Origin: Taxawa tesnikishii (nom. ined.)
Taxonomy: Eukaryota > Ascomycota > Dothideomycetes > Dothideales
Direction: 5' to 3'
DNA length: 64,000 nt
Assembly (NCBI GenBank): GCA_030247885.1
Contig: JAPDRO010000003.1
Span: 620,001-684,000 of the forward strand
Positions 34,254 through 45,817 of this stretch are shown one piece after another. Made by a program: the position numbers and the translations under genes. The stretch's first letter is position 1, and the number at the start of each line of letters is the position of its first letter. Under the pieces are notes generated by a model that was given only the letters and a program-made list of their open reading frames with translations, searched no databases and was not told where the DNA came from.

Positions 34254-37200
34254 TCAGGACCAAACAAGCTTCTTCAACGAGTATCCTAGGCTCTCCAGAT
34301 ATCCCGTACTCCTTTTCGCCTCGGCGACGGAGATGACATCCCTCTCCTCGACCTTCAGTTCGTGCTCCTCGCTTTGATCCTTCGCCACCCCACCTCCACC
34401 TTGCTTTGCCCTCGCAGCCGCCACGAGCCTCTTCGTCTCGTCACAGACATGTTTGACCAGCTCCGACTCGCTCATATCGCGCTGCTCCGCATCATCGTCC
34501 TTCGCGGCCGTAGCTCTAGGAGGAAGAGCCTTGAACGCCAGAACGCGCATCTCACTCTTCTTCGGTGTCGCGGCCTCACCCTCCTCCCGTGTGGTCTCGT
34601 TGCCCCCGGCCGCCTTCTCGTTTTGCAAGCTACGCGTGTTCGTCCTGACGACCACCTCGCCGTGCGGTTTGTACCTCACGACAAAGCCCACGTTCTTCTT
34701 CTCGTCCATGTGAGTCGGCCCCAGCGTGCTGGTAATGTAAGCGCCGTAGAAGACGCTGTCGATGTCTGTCAGCTCGACGCGCTCAAACGAGCCCACTTTC
34801 TCCGTGGTCCAGTCGAAGCGGCAGAAGTACAGCGCGCAGTCGGTAAGCAGGAGCACGCATTCCTCAAACGGCAAACTGCGCAGGGAGACGTTTGCTTCGT
34901 GCGGACAGCTGAGCGTCCAGCCGCCGACCATGTCCTCCTGTGGATCCTCGAGCACGATGCGGACGCAGGTTTCGATAGCGCTCTGTCGGATGCGGCGCAT
35001 GTCGAGCGCGTAGTCTTGGCTCATCATGTCTGCTTCAAACTCCTCAAAGACTGAAGGTCCGGCGTTGCCGAGGTAGTAGTCGATGCATGTCTGCAGGAAG
35101 TAGTCGCCGAAGATGTTGTTGTAGTATCGGTTGAGTGTCAGGCTGAAGTCGCTCAACGCGCCTACCCAGTTGCGCTTGCGTGTACGTGTAAAGTCGCCCT
35201 TGAGCGCTGCTGTCCCTGCATACTGTCGAGATATGGCATCTCCATTGTCCGCCCACATGTAGTTGAACCAGGACGTCTTGGGATCCGTTTGCAGATCGAT
35301 GTCATGACCAAGAGAAGTGAGCTGGGCTTGAAGAGCGGCTCCTGCAGTGGCGGACTGCACGACGTTTGTGCGATCCAGGCAGTCCATGCAATTGGTCCGA
35401 AGAACGCCGCTTTGGGTGTGTTCCAGCTTGTTGTTCTGCTGGATGGTCCAGCCATGCGAAGCTAGCGCTGGTTGCAGGGTGTTCATAAGGATCGATACGT
35501 TTTCGAATTTCATGCCCCGGCACACGGTGTGGAAATCAAACCACTCGAATCCAAAAGCTTTGCCGCTCGATCCAGCTTTCCCGTTCATGTCTTGGGCATG
35601 GCGCTCATACTCCGCGCCCACATTTTGCTCAGTCCCGTGCTTATCCACTAGCGAAGCCACCTGTATGTCTCCGTAGCGTTGGGCAACCGTGTCGAAGTGC
35701 TTCTTGAAAGCCGCATGGTTCGTCGCTTCCGATCCGTACATGATCGGTACGGGTTTGAAGCTGTAGGGGCTCTGTGAGAAAAACAATGGAATAGAACCCC
35801 TGATCTGGACAAATGAGAAGACCTTGTCGGCAGCGCTCCAGGAAGGCGTGGAGAGGATTTGCTCTGTCTCCACACTGTTGGCAACGCTTCCATCATTATC
35901 GACTCCGCGACGTAGGTACCGCAAACCTGCGCGCTTGATGGAACGTCGAGAAACGAGAGTCAACAGGAAATCCTTGGAGTCATCATCTCCCTCCGACTCG
36001 GACCCCTCCGCTGGTGCTTTGGCCTTCTCCTGCATCTCAATCGCTTCGCCAGCGTTTTTCGCAGCGTCGAGGATCTTAGCGTGAGATTCCTCATCAGGCT
36101 TGTGGATACTGAATGATCGCTGGCCAACGAAGCCCTGAATCAATGGGAGTACCAAGCAGTTCTGGCCTGCCTCGATGAAAGGGTTGAGCAAGCTTTGGTT
36201 CCAGAAGAACTACAGAAGTCAGCGGAATCCTGGTCGACACGAAGAAACAAAGCATTCTCTCACTAATGGATCAAAGCGTTTGAAGAGTGGCACGCTCGTT
36301 GAGCTTGTTTCTTGTCTCGGCAGACTGCGCGAGATGTCATAATCATAGGAAAAGTAGAAGCTCTTTGAAGCAAAGAACAGCTTCGTAGTCCTGACGATGC
36401 GCGGCGTAAGTGCTTGCATGACATTTTCTGAGTGTGAAACCGAAGGCTTGGTTTCCTCCTTCGCATCTGTATTCTGCTGTGCTTCTCCTTGCGCTGTTGG
36501 GTCATTCTTCGACGAAGCCTGCTCCACAGTGTTTGCTTCTTTCTGGTCATTGGGTAGTGCATCAACGGCCTGTCTCTTCTGCTCTTCGGTGAGGTCCTCC
36601 TCGCTGCTCATGCCCTGGTTCCGTCGTCCGTTGGTTGTCCAGCCGCTCTTTGAGAACCACCTGTCCGCGAACCTGCCGTAGCGGCCCTTCTCTTTGATGA
36701 CATTCGACAAGACTGTTGTGCTTCTCTTCGTAGGACTGGCAGGCGGGTCTGAGGGCCCTGTCGTTGATGTAGGCGTCGCAGGAGAATCATCGTCCGTCTC
36801 GTCTCCTGCCGCGGTTAAGCTCCGGGTCTCGTCCTCATCATCTGTTTCTTCGGCCTCTGCTGCACTTGTCTTGCCCCGCTTGAGCGCCTTCTTGGCCTGT
36901 AGAATCGCCTTTTCAGCTTCTGAGCGTGAGCTGAGAGGAATCAGGGCGACGTCCGTGATCACATAGATCGGTTTCCCGCGGATCTGAGCAACTTGCTCAC
37001 GGTGGGAAATGGAGATCAGGTAAGAGGCCGTGGACAATTTCAGCAGGCCTTGGGCTTTTGTCAGCTTGAGAATGAGAGGCAGGAAGCAGCATAACTACCA
37101 ACAATGCCATGGGCCTCGAGCGCTTCGCTGCTGCTACAATCAACTTGTTCTTGGCTTAGTGAGGGCGATATTGCGTTCGTCTTGTATTCAATTTTCACAG

Positions 37201-37349
37201 TGGGAGAACCAGACGTCTGACTCCGCTGTGGGACAGGCTGCAGAAGGAGCCCCTCTGCGGCAGCGCAGCTGTGACGGTCAGTCTACCGATGTAGTATGCT
37301 CTCCCAGGTGGAAATCATACATGAGCAGCTTCCGAACGAGCGCAGGCAT
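34254..37349 (-). CDS. Phosphoinositide phosphatase with SAC and hSac2 domains (INPP5F/Sac2-like)
   Basis: A polyphosphoinositide phosphatase. The catalytic CX5R motif is in TNCMDCLDRTNVVQ. The SAC domain begins with ISISHREQVAQIRGKPIYVI and is split by an acidic Ser/Thr-rich insert of about 150 residues. It resumes at KLFFASKSFYFSYDYDISRS and continues through FFWNQSLLNPFIEAGQN, RSIKRAGLRYLRRGVDNDG and VQIRGSIPLFFSQ. A C-terminal hSac2 region (GGWTLSCPHEANVSLRSLPF, FGAYITSTLGPTHM-like block) marks the Sac2/INPP5F type, which removes 4-phosphate on endosomes. Exons: 37349-37321, 37268-37099, 37054-36264, 36209-34254; 2946 bases give 981 residues with no frame break. The start MPALVRKLLICAAAEGLLL was found by splicing a 51-bp intron. 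It is the longest fully intact gene here. Confidence 0.9.
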
Positions 37350-37828
37350 GGCTACAACACCGAAGTGGGACTCGAGTTGACTGAGCCGATCCAGATTCGA
37401 GTCAATCTGTAAACAACTAGACAATTCTCCAACGATGCACTTGAGACGTTTCTAATCGTAGAGCAACAGCCCACCTTTGATGGATTCGGTCACTTCGGTG
37501 ACGTATTGTTCAAAGCCAGCGCTAAGCCGATTGCAGTAGTATGTGTATGCAACTATATGCCCAGTCGTATGATTCTCATGAAAGATCTAGAGCAGAGCGA
37601 AGAGAGCAGAGGATGACCGCTGTTCAGCACGAAATCTTATTGAGCACCCGTAATTGTACAATCCTTAAGATGTGTGAATGCAAAAATGTGTGAACGCCAT
37701 GCTATGCTATGTTCCCATATGTCCATGGACCCCTCCCAGGCGAAACGCTGCAATGATACCCTTAGTTTTGTTGGCGCTGAACGTTAGATAACCTGCAAGC
37801 ACCTGTCAGCTACACGACTCTGGAAGAT
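37350..37828. other. Intergenic region
   Basis: About 480 bp between the phosphatase and RAD50 genes, both on the minus strand. It has no coding potential and presumably holds the phosphatase promoter and the RAD50 terminator region. Confidence 0.45.
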
Positions 37829-40800
37829 TTATCTGTGGGGGCTTACTTCGGCAATGCTCTGGCGCTCGATGATACTCTTCTGCCTCTCATTCCTGCTGAC
37901 CCTGTAGTAGTAATCGCAGAAGTCCGCGCACTGCATGTATTTCAGGAAGTCCTCGTCGTGGGTGATGACGATGAGTTGGAAGTTTCTTTGCTGCCTTCTA
38001 ACCCTGATGATCTCTGCCAGGCTTTCTGCCAATGCCTTGATGTTGTCGCGATCAAGATTGGTGGTGGGCTCGTCGAGCGCAATGAGACCGCAGTTCACGC
38101 CAAAGCACTCGGCTAAAGCAAGCCGGATGATGATAGAAGCCAGCACTTTCTGGCCTGCAGAGCACCGGCCGCGCATGTCCATCTCCGCATCCTGCTTGAC
38201 CATGCACACGCGGTAGTTGTAGCTCTTGTTGCCCTTGACGTTCTCGTTGTCGGATCGAATCAGGATAGTGTCGACATCGGTACCCTGGTACGTCTTCTTC
38301 CACAGCTCCTCGATGATACGGTTGATCTCCTCCATCTTCAACGAGTGGTACTTCATGATGGCTTTGTCCAAAGCACCTCCGTACCGAGCCAAATCATCAA
38401 CAGCAGCCTTGGTAGTCTCTACCTTAATGTGCGCTTCCTTGTACTTCCTGGCCGCATCCTTGTATTCCGTTTCCCAGTCCTTCAGGAGTTGCTGTAACTG
38501 ATCGTCCTTGCTCTTGAGCTGACCCATGATGGATGCCTGCTCTGCAACATGCTTGTTGCGTTGCATCTCCCAGTGGTTGCCCTCACGTTCGTAGCGTTCT
38601 TTGTCAATCTCAGCATTGTGAGACTCAAGGTCGCGGATCTGAGCAGCAACTGCTTCCAATGCACGGCGGTCTCGTCGGTAGTCTTGGTTGTCGCATATGC
38701 TGCGTTTTGTTTCCTCATGATTGCGGAGTTGGTTCTCGACCTGCTTCACGTCCCGGGTGATACGGGCCATTTCGCCCTCGATACGTCCAATGTCCTGCTT
38801 CATGTTCTCAATAGTTGACTTGGCACGAGAGAGCTGTGCTGGTCCGCCTCGGTCGATATAACCAGAGATCTCTTTGTCTGCCATCTGCAGCCGGTGCAGA
38901 CTGTTATTGAGTCCCGAGGATTCCTCCTGCAGTTGGCGGTCCTTCTCTGCGCCACGCCGAGCGGTTTCGTCGTACTTAGCCTGAGCTTCTGCCATCTCCG
39001 GACCCAGACCTTGCAGCTCTTGGTCGATTGACCTGATGGCCTCGCGTTGCTCGCTGTTGAGGGACTTCATCTCGTCTATCTGCTTTTCGACTGAACTCTT
39101 CTCCTTCAGTTGGTAAATTGCCGTGCTCAGCTTCGATTTGCTGTCTCTTAAATCGAAATCCAAACTGGTGATAGTACCGCGTGCCCGTTCTCTGTCTCCA
39201 GTGAGCTTAGATAGCAAACCCTTTGCGGTCCTCGACTCTTCCGCATTGCGCTTGAGATCGTCTTGAATCTGTTCCAAGCCACGACCGACACTTGCATCCT
39301 GGGATTTGGCTGACAAGTCGGAAATTTGACTTTCCAAATTTCCGATCTCAGCAGAATACTTGGCTACGTTCTGGACGGTCTTAGAGAGGCTCTCCACTTC
39401 GTATTTGGCCTCCCTCCGTTCATCTACTGCGCGGTCGTGCTGTTCAAGCTGGTTGGTGAGCGCTTCATGGCGAGATTTGAATCTCTCCTCCTCTGCCTCG
39501 AGATCGGGGATCTCTTTGTCCTTGAGACGCTCCCAGGCATCAAAGTCTGCAGCTACCGCCTTTGCATCTTGGAGCTGCTCCTCAATCTCTTCGGCATCTT
39601 TCTCAAAGGTGGTCTTGGCAAAATCGTCAAGATTCTTCTCCAACTTCTGTACAAGTCTGTCGAAAGCCTTATTCTCCTTCGCGTGGAAACCCCGTTCACA
39701 CATGCGACAAACGCGATGCTCTTTTGCGGTTGCCAACGCTAAGGTGTAGTAACCCTTCATAGCATCGGTCTTGTCGGCATCACCTCTGCTGAAGTCACGA
39801 CTTGCCTCGAGTTCTGTCACGAGGTTGCGATACTCGGCCGGCGCGCTTCCATCTGTGGCGTCAGAAACACGTCGGGCGCAGGCTTCCATCTCTTTGCGCT
39901 TCTTCTTGAGATCAGAACGACAGGTGTTGAGTTTGAAGTTGAGCTGTTCTAGCTCCCTTGCAATCCCATCGCGCTGACGTTCAGCATCTCCAAGGTAAGA
40001 ACTACTGCGGTCGAGCGAGCCCTGAAACTCGCTCTCGACAGTGGATGGTTGCCAAGTACCCCTACAACTTCAGTGATTCTGTCGCCGTGGGCGCCGACCA
40101 TAGTTTGCAGACTTCGCTGACGCTCTTTGAGTTCCCTGCGCAAGAAGTCCAATCGAGCGGAGTCGCCAGCCTGCTTTGTGGCTTGCACCAATTCAGCGTC
40201 AAGTTTCTCCTTCTGGTCGTCGAGGTGACGAAGCCTGGAGTCGACGTCGTTCACTTGCTTGTCCCAGTACGACGCCTCAAAGTCTGTTCTGGCGCTCTGC
40301 AGGCGCAACTCAACGTCCTCAACGGCGGATTCAAGCGCGGCCTTGCCACCTTCGTCCACGTCGATCTTGTTGAGCTCGGACTGAAGAGCGACCACACGAC
40401 GGTCATTTGTCGATATGTTGGACCTTGCGCTTTCTTTGCGTTGATTGAGTGCAGACTTTTGTTGGTTGAGACGATTTAAAACGCTCTGAACTCTCTGCAG
40501 TTCTTGTTGAGTCTCCCTGCGGGCTCTTTCAAAAGCTGCATTCTGATCTCTCGCCATTTTGCTGATCCTCTCCGTAAACAGTTGTACCTGCTCGTCATCC
40601 ACCTCCAAGTCGAAGCCGCGGATGTTGTGGCGCCTTGCTGTTTGCTTGATGAGATCCCGGCGATTTTCCAGGTTCCGCTCGTAACTGGCCTTTTGTGCTT
40701 CGTAGGAGCCAAGCTCCCGCTCCTTAGAGCTTAGATTTTCGCGGACCTGCTGTAGTTCTTTGCTGAGATCGTGATATCTTCGCTTCTGGCTTTCGGCGTC

Positions 40801-42072
40801 GTCTTGGAGGACTTGTACTCTCTCCTCGTACTGCTCGAGCATTTCCTGCAACTCTTCATCGGAATCGGTCATCTCCTTCAAATTCCGTCGCAGCTTCTGG
40901 ACGTTCTCTTGCTTGGCGCGCTGCTCAATGCGTTTCCCGTTGAGCTCCCCGACAATGCCACTGAGATGGCGGATGTGCTCCCATGCCGCTTCGTAGTTGG
41001 ATTTGACCTCTTTGACCTTTACTCCGATGGCCTCACTCTTCGAGCGGAGGTCCTCGATCTCGTCGTAGAGCTCATGCGAACGCTTCTCCGCCTGTAGACG
41101 TGTCAGTTAAAGTGTCTAGTGTCTCCTACACAGCACAACGCACACGCTCGCCCTTGTCTTTGTCCACCTTGGCGTGTTCCTCGATGATCTTGAGCTTTGC
41201 AAGCTCGATGGTCTGGTTCTTCTTGAGGACCTTGATGTTCTCGATGGCTTTGGTGTATTTCAACGCTTCGAAGATCTCGTCGAAGCGTTTTTTGAGAACA
41301 GAGGGTTCACTCATCGGCCACAAGCTCTCGTCCTGGTGACAGAAGATGACCGATTCCAGGATGGCACTTGAGACTCCCAGATATTGCGGCATAATTTGGT
41401 CCAGCTCCGCTACGCGCGAGGAAATGGCTGTACGCTCACCATCCTTGAGCATCAGAAGCTGACCCTCGAGTGATTTGACGGAACGCGCCGTCTTCTTGAC
41501 CGTGAGCTGCAAACTACGGGTAGCAACCATTTTTGCACCGCCGGTGGACTTGAACGACAGCTTGACTTGTGCAAGCACTTCTTTCTCACCACACAACTAA
41601 GTAAACGCGTGAGCGGGCAAAGGAAGAAAGATACGCAAGTTTGTAGAGGTACCTTTGGGTCGTGGATGAATGCACCGCCTTTGCTGTTGGGCGGCTGCTC
41701 TCCGGTGGTGGCATATTTGAGGCATTCGATGATGGTCTGTGTTGTTGTCAGAAAGCCATAGCGATCAGTGTTTCACGTTGTACTACGTACGGTCTTTCCA
41801 GATCCATTGTAGCCGACGATCAGGGTGAGGGGCGTGTAAAACTGTATGGTTTCACTTCTCTGATTGTCAAAGGAGCGGACTCTGTAATTCCACGTCAGGA
41901 GGGATACGGGATGGTTGGTACGGAGATATACATACCCAAGAATGGAGAGCTTGTCGATTTTGGCTGGCGGGCGTGATCAGTCGTGTGGAGGAGCATGAAT
42001 TGCGGGACAGCCACTTACACCTGAGCAATTGTTAGTCGCAATTTTAGGAGATATTGTTACCACGACTCACAT
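37829..42072 (-). CDS. RAD50: DNA repair ATPase Rad50
   Basis: SMC-like ATPase of the Mre11-Rad50 complex for double-strand break repair, telomeres and meiosis. The N-terminal lobe has Walker [10 protein letters not shown] and the Q-loop region [20 protein letters not shown]. Long coiled coils flank the zinc hook CRMC (about residue 680, in [12 protein letters not shown]). The C-terminal lobe has the signature [20 protein letters not shown], Walker [18 protein letters not shown] and the switch VITHDEDFL. Six exons: 42072-42069 (only ATG T), 41963-41936, 41881-41791, 41736-41653, 41596-41144, 41091-37829. A single frame break at the C4 run 40059-40062 lies in the coiled coil; one added base makes 1308 codons (1307 aa, against 1312 in yeast). 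Confidence 0.96.
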
Positions 42073-42735
42073 CTTGGTTGAGACGATGCCCTTCTACCCT
42101 CTATATGTCACCGTGAAGCAGCACGAGGGTGCTTGGTGGTGGCACTCCATAAAAGGTTGTCGCCGTTAGATGTGTGATAATCTTGGCATTTCAAGGAGGG
42201 CGTGCTAGGCGGCAGCAAACGCGTTCACGAAGTCACCTGATCTGATTGCATTGCATGCGGCATGTTCCGATGTAAGCGGTTGTGCCCAACGCCATAACCA
42301 AGCAGACGCAGCAGACGCAGCAGACGCAGCAGACAAGAGACAGCGGCTCGTTGGGGTGTAATGGGAGTACGTACGAGAGTATCCATTAGCAACTCGAGAC
42401 AGGATCGTCTGGGTTAGTGAAGCAACACAAAACGTCCAAGCCAGAAACGCATGAAGTTCGTTATTCATGTTCCAGCGCGGTGTCTGTCCACTCGGCTCTC
42501 TCGGAGCACAAACAAGCGTCTTCCCACTCGTCGACGTTCCGCAATGCCGCAGCGGAAAGTGTGGCTCTGGCGTCTTCAGAGATCGAGAAATTACAACAAC
42601 ATCGCTATTTTCCTACGCAATCCCTGCGCACCTTCTACAGCGTGAGACCGCTCGCTCGGTAACGGGGCTGACATTGACTCACATGCGAAGCGACACAGGC
42701 GACTGATGTCGCTCTATCCTTCCGATGGCTCCATC
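42073..42735. promoter_or_regulatory. Divergent promoter region between RAD50 and WC-2
   Basis: About 660 bp between two diverging genes. It contains a 9-bp tandem repeat at 42301-42334 and otherwise no gene. Overlapping short frames on the plus strand at 42417-42706 show no domain. Confidence 0.5.
42301..42334. repeat. 9-bp tandem repeat, AGCAGACGC
   Basis: Three perfect copies of AGCAGACGC followed by a partial fourth, about 230 bp upstream of the RAD50 start. It is a minisatellite in non-coding DNA of unknown effect. Confidence 0.85.
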
Positions 42736-44369
42736 ATGCCGAGCGTACGTGCCCATTTCCCAACCCCGTCCTGATCCTGATCCCCCTACGCGCACAAGAC
42801 ACCGTACGCGCATGAAAGAAGCAAAGATGCGCCGACCCTGTATGGCAGGGCTGACTGTTATTGGATGCAGATGGGGGACGCGGCGTCCATGTCCGATCTG
42901 CTGGTTGACCAAGGCTCTAACCTGATGAGTGGTTACGATGCGAATTTCCTTCCCATGGACCTCGATCTCGATCCTCGACTCGCCGATCCACAGTCCTACA
43001 ACAACCCCATGGGCTCCGCCAGCAACGCTCCCCAGGACAGTTCAAACTCCTTTGCAGATGGTTCGAGCAACACGAACATGTCTGGCGTGGGAGCTGGGCC
43101 ACCCCCAACGGGGTTTGGTGCGGCTCCTCCTGCCAACAGCAGCACCCTTACGGAATTCACCAAGCGCAGGAACTGGTCGCAGCGCGTGATAGAAGAGATC
43201 AGAGACTTCTTGCATATCCTGACGCCTGATGGACGTCTGCTCTACGTATCACCCTCCTGCAAGAACATCACCGGCTACGATCCCCAGTCACTTATCGGCA
43301 AGTTCATCGGGGAATATGTGCATCCGGACGATAGCGGCATCTTCATGCGTGAGTTCAACGAGTCAATAGCCTCTGGGAACCCACTGCGGTTCTTCTACCG
43401 GTTCAAGAAAGAAAATGGCACGTATATAATCTTCGAGTGCGACGGACACCCCACATCTCCTCCGAGACTGCAGCGAGTCCCTACGGTGGCATGAACCAGG
43501 GCAACAACAACAACGCTCTCACGCCACCTTCTGGCCGTTTCTGTCGCGGTTTCTTTATGCTGGCGCGACCGTATCCCACCAAGAGCTCGGCGCTACTCGA
43601 TTCCTTTCTCGAACACAAGATCGAAAACGAACGCTTGAGGAAGCGGATAGAGGAGTTGAAGCGCGAAGAAGCGGAAGAAGAGAGCGAGGCTACGCGGCAA
43701 CTACAAGCACAGTCTGCGGCACTGTCAGAGAGGGCAGGTTTTGCGGGCTCGGAAACCACGGGAGACGGTACGGCAGGACGCACACCAAACTACCAGGGCA
43801 TGCCACCGCCTGCAAAACCGACGGTGTCAAACATTGCCCTCACGCGGCAGAATTTGGACAGCGTGTTGTCGCAGCAGAGGCCGGACAGTATAGCAGACAA
43901 GATGTCACGTTACGAGGGTTCGAATCACATGGAGTCGATCGAAATGATGACGGGCCTTCGATACCGCGACGGAGAGCGCAGTCACGGTATCTCAACAGGT
44001 GACACGTCTCCCGCGCTCATTCGCGGCGACGCGGGCATAGCAATCCTGGTGGATCGAGACCGCGAGGGGTCAAAGGAGAAGAAGAAGAAACTAAAGATCG
44101 CAGACGAGTACGTCTGCGCCGACTGTGGTACTCTTGACAGTCCAGAATGGCGGAAGGGACCGAAGGGGCCCAAGACACTGTGCAATGCCTGCGGCCTGCG
44201 GTGGGCCAAGAAGGAAAAGAAGCGTCAGGGCTTGGAGAGTAATCCAACGCCGGCGGCAGCAGGCCAGGGCGGCGCAGGCGCGACGAACAACCAAGATGGT
44301 CTGACGGCGTCAGGACAGCCGCCGGGCCTGAAACACCAGAGTAGTAGCAGCAGCAGCAACAACGGTTGA
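42736..44369 (+). CDS. wc-2: White collar 2 homologue, GATA factor with PAS domain
   Basis: WC-2 pairs with the blue-light receptor WC-1 to form the white collar complex that drives light and clock genes. A PAS domain ([60 protein letters not shown]) lacks the flavin-binding Cys, as in WC-2. A short coiled coil ([20 protein letters not shown]) follows. The C-terminal GATA finger is [20 protein letters not shown] then [16 protein letters not shown] (C-X2-C-X18-C-X2-C). A three-codon first exon (42736-42744) is proposed from a strong donor GTACGT and acceptor GGATGCAG at 42870; otherwise the start is 42871. One frame break at C4 43449-43452, just after the PAS domain; adding one base gives 503 codons. 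No QFH-type long N-terminus is seen. Confidence 0.92.
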
Positions 44370-45817
44370 TGTGTTGTTAGTTTCAAGACTTCTGTTTGGT
44401 GGTGTCAAGGATGACTGGGCTTTTGATTGGTCAATTGCAGGGTGTATACTCCAGGGGATATTGTTTGTCCGCAAGGATGGATCGGTCATCGTGTGCTTTT
44501 AGATACCAAGACACGAATTGCTATTGCAGTTGTTATGCTTTGTACAGATGAGCCACGACGCCGTTTGTGGTGCCTTTGCCAAGTGCTGATCCATGTGCAG
44601 AAGGTCCTCTACGTACACGAGTGCACTTGATAGGATAGAGGGCGGAGTGCAGTGGACGGGAATGGACCGGAGTGGACTGGAGTGGACTGGAGTGGAGCGG
44701 TGGTGCGCCCGCCACATCGCTGACTAGAGGCTTCGGACTTGGTGGAGTAGGGGGTTGTCGCAACGAACGGAGCTGAGTCAGGCGCGCCGCAACCGAACGC
44801 CATGAGACACATGGGACAGAGACCCGCCTGAGTGCTTGTCTGGACATTTCCAACAGCCGCTCTCCAGCTCCAACAAGAGGCTCCCGCCCTGTTGCATTGG
44901 ATTGTTTCGATTCGCCCCTCAGCTGTATCGACATGGAATTGATTAAAGGGCCATCTCGTCTATCCGTACGTACATCTTGTGGTTGCAAATCACTGGCCGG
45001 CGAGGAACGTCCCTGCATGCAGTATCACGTTGCTCTTCCCGAAGGGCACTAGTGCGTCCCAATAGACCGTGCTCGCACGTCCTTCGGGACGCAAGGCCGC
45101 GAGCTGCATCAGATCACGTTCGGTAGCCTTGCCCAGCCCGACCCTGTTGTCCGCTGTTCAAGGAGGAGGAGGAGGGGAAGGGGAAAGGCGGACAGAGACC
45201 GCACACCCTTGTCTGTTTGTCCGCAAGCGCGACAACACCCCAAGCCTCGAGGACAGCCAGCACGCCTCCAAAGACGCAAAGCATGGGCGGACGGCTGGGT
45301 TGCGCGCCAAGACGTGGAGCATGGCGAACCCAAAATTGTCATTCTTGAGGGGAAGGGAACCGCCAATCGGCTGGACTCGACGCGCTAACTGCTTGAATCA
45401 TGGCGTCGGTGACACTTCCTAAGCCTAAGCTGCTTGCTTCGTGCTAGTGCAGAGCAACCGCAGGTCCTTTGTCCCTACTAGGCCGTCACCTGAATCCCTC
45501 CCACCACTTTGTCTGTCTCTTGTTCACACCCACCCTGGTCATGTCCTTGTCCTTTGCCATGTCTTGCACCTGGGACGTCTCAAGACATACCCTGTGCCTG
45601 CAGTGCCTGCAGTGCTTCTGGTGTGTTGTGTCCGCCTTCATTTGCCCCTAGCAAGCAACGTCATACTTGGGCTGAAGATCGCCCAATGCCTTGCTGACGA
45701 CTGACTGCTTTCCATAGACCTGCCTGTCCGAACGACATAGCAGACAACCGCAACTGTTCATGCATTCTTACCTGAACCTCCTCGTTCAGCAACTGCTCCT
45801 TAGTGTTTCGCCCCACT
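44370..45817. other. 1.4-kb intergenic region, no gene recognised
   Basis: Between WC-2 and the ELL-like gene on the same strand. Short frames overlap on both strands without domains. It holds a 10-bp tandem repeat at 44651-44700 and likely the ELL promoter. Confidence 0.45.
44651..44700. repeat. 10-bp tandem repeat, AGTGGACTGG family
   Basis: Five head-to-tail 10-base units: AGTGGACGGG, AATGGACCGG, two identical AGTGGACTGG, then AGTGGAGCGG. It lies about 280 bp after the WC-2 stop codon, outside any gene. Confidence 0.85.

Noticed and set aside
43910-43930. A tRNA B-box-like GGTTCGAATC
   Set aside because: It lies inside the WC-2 coding region, with no matching A box or acceptor stem.
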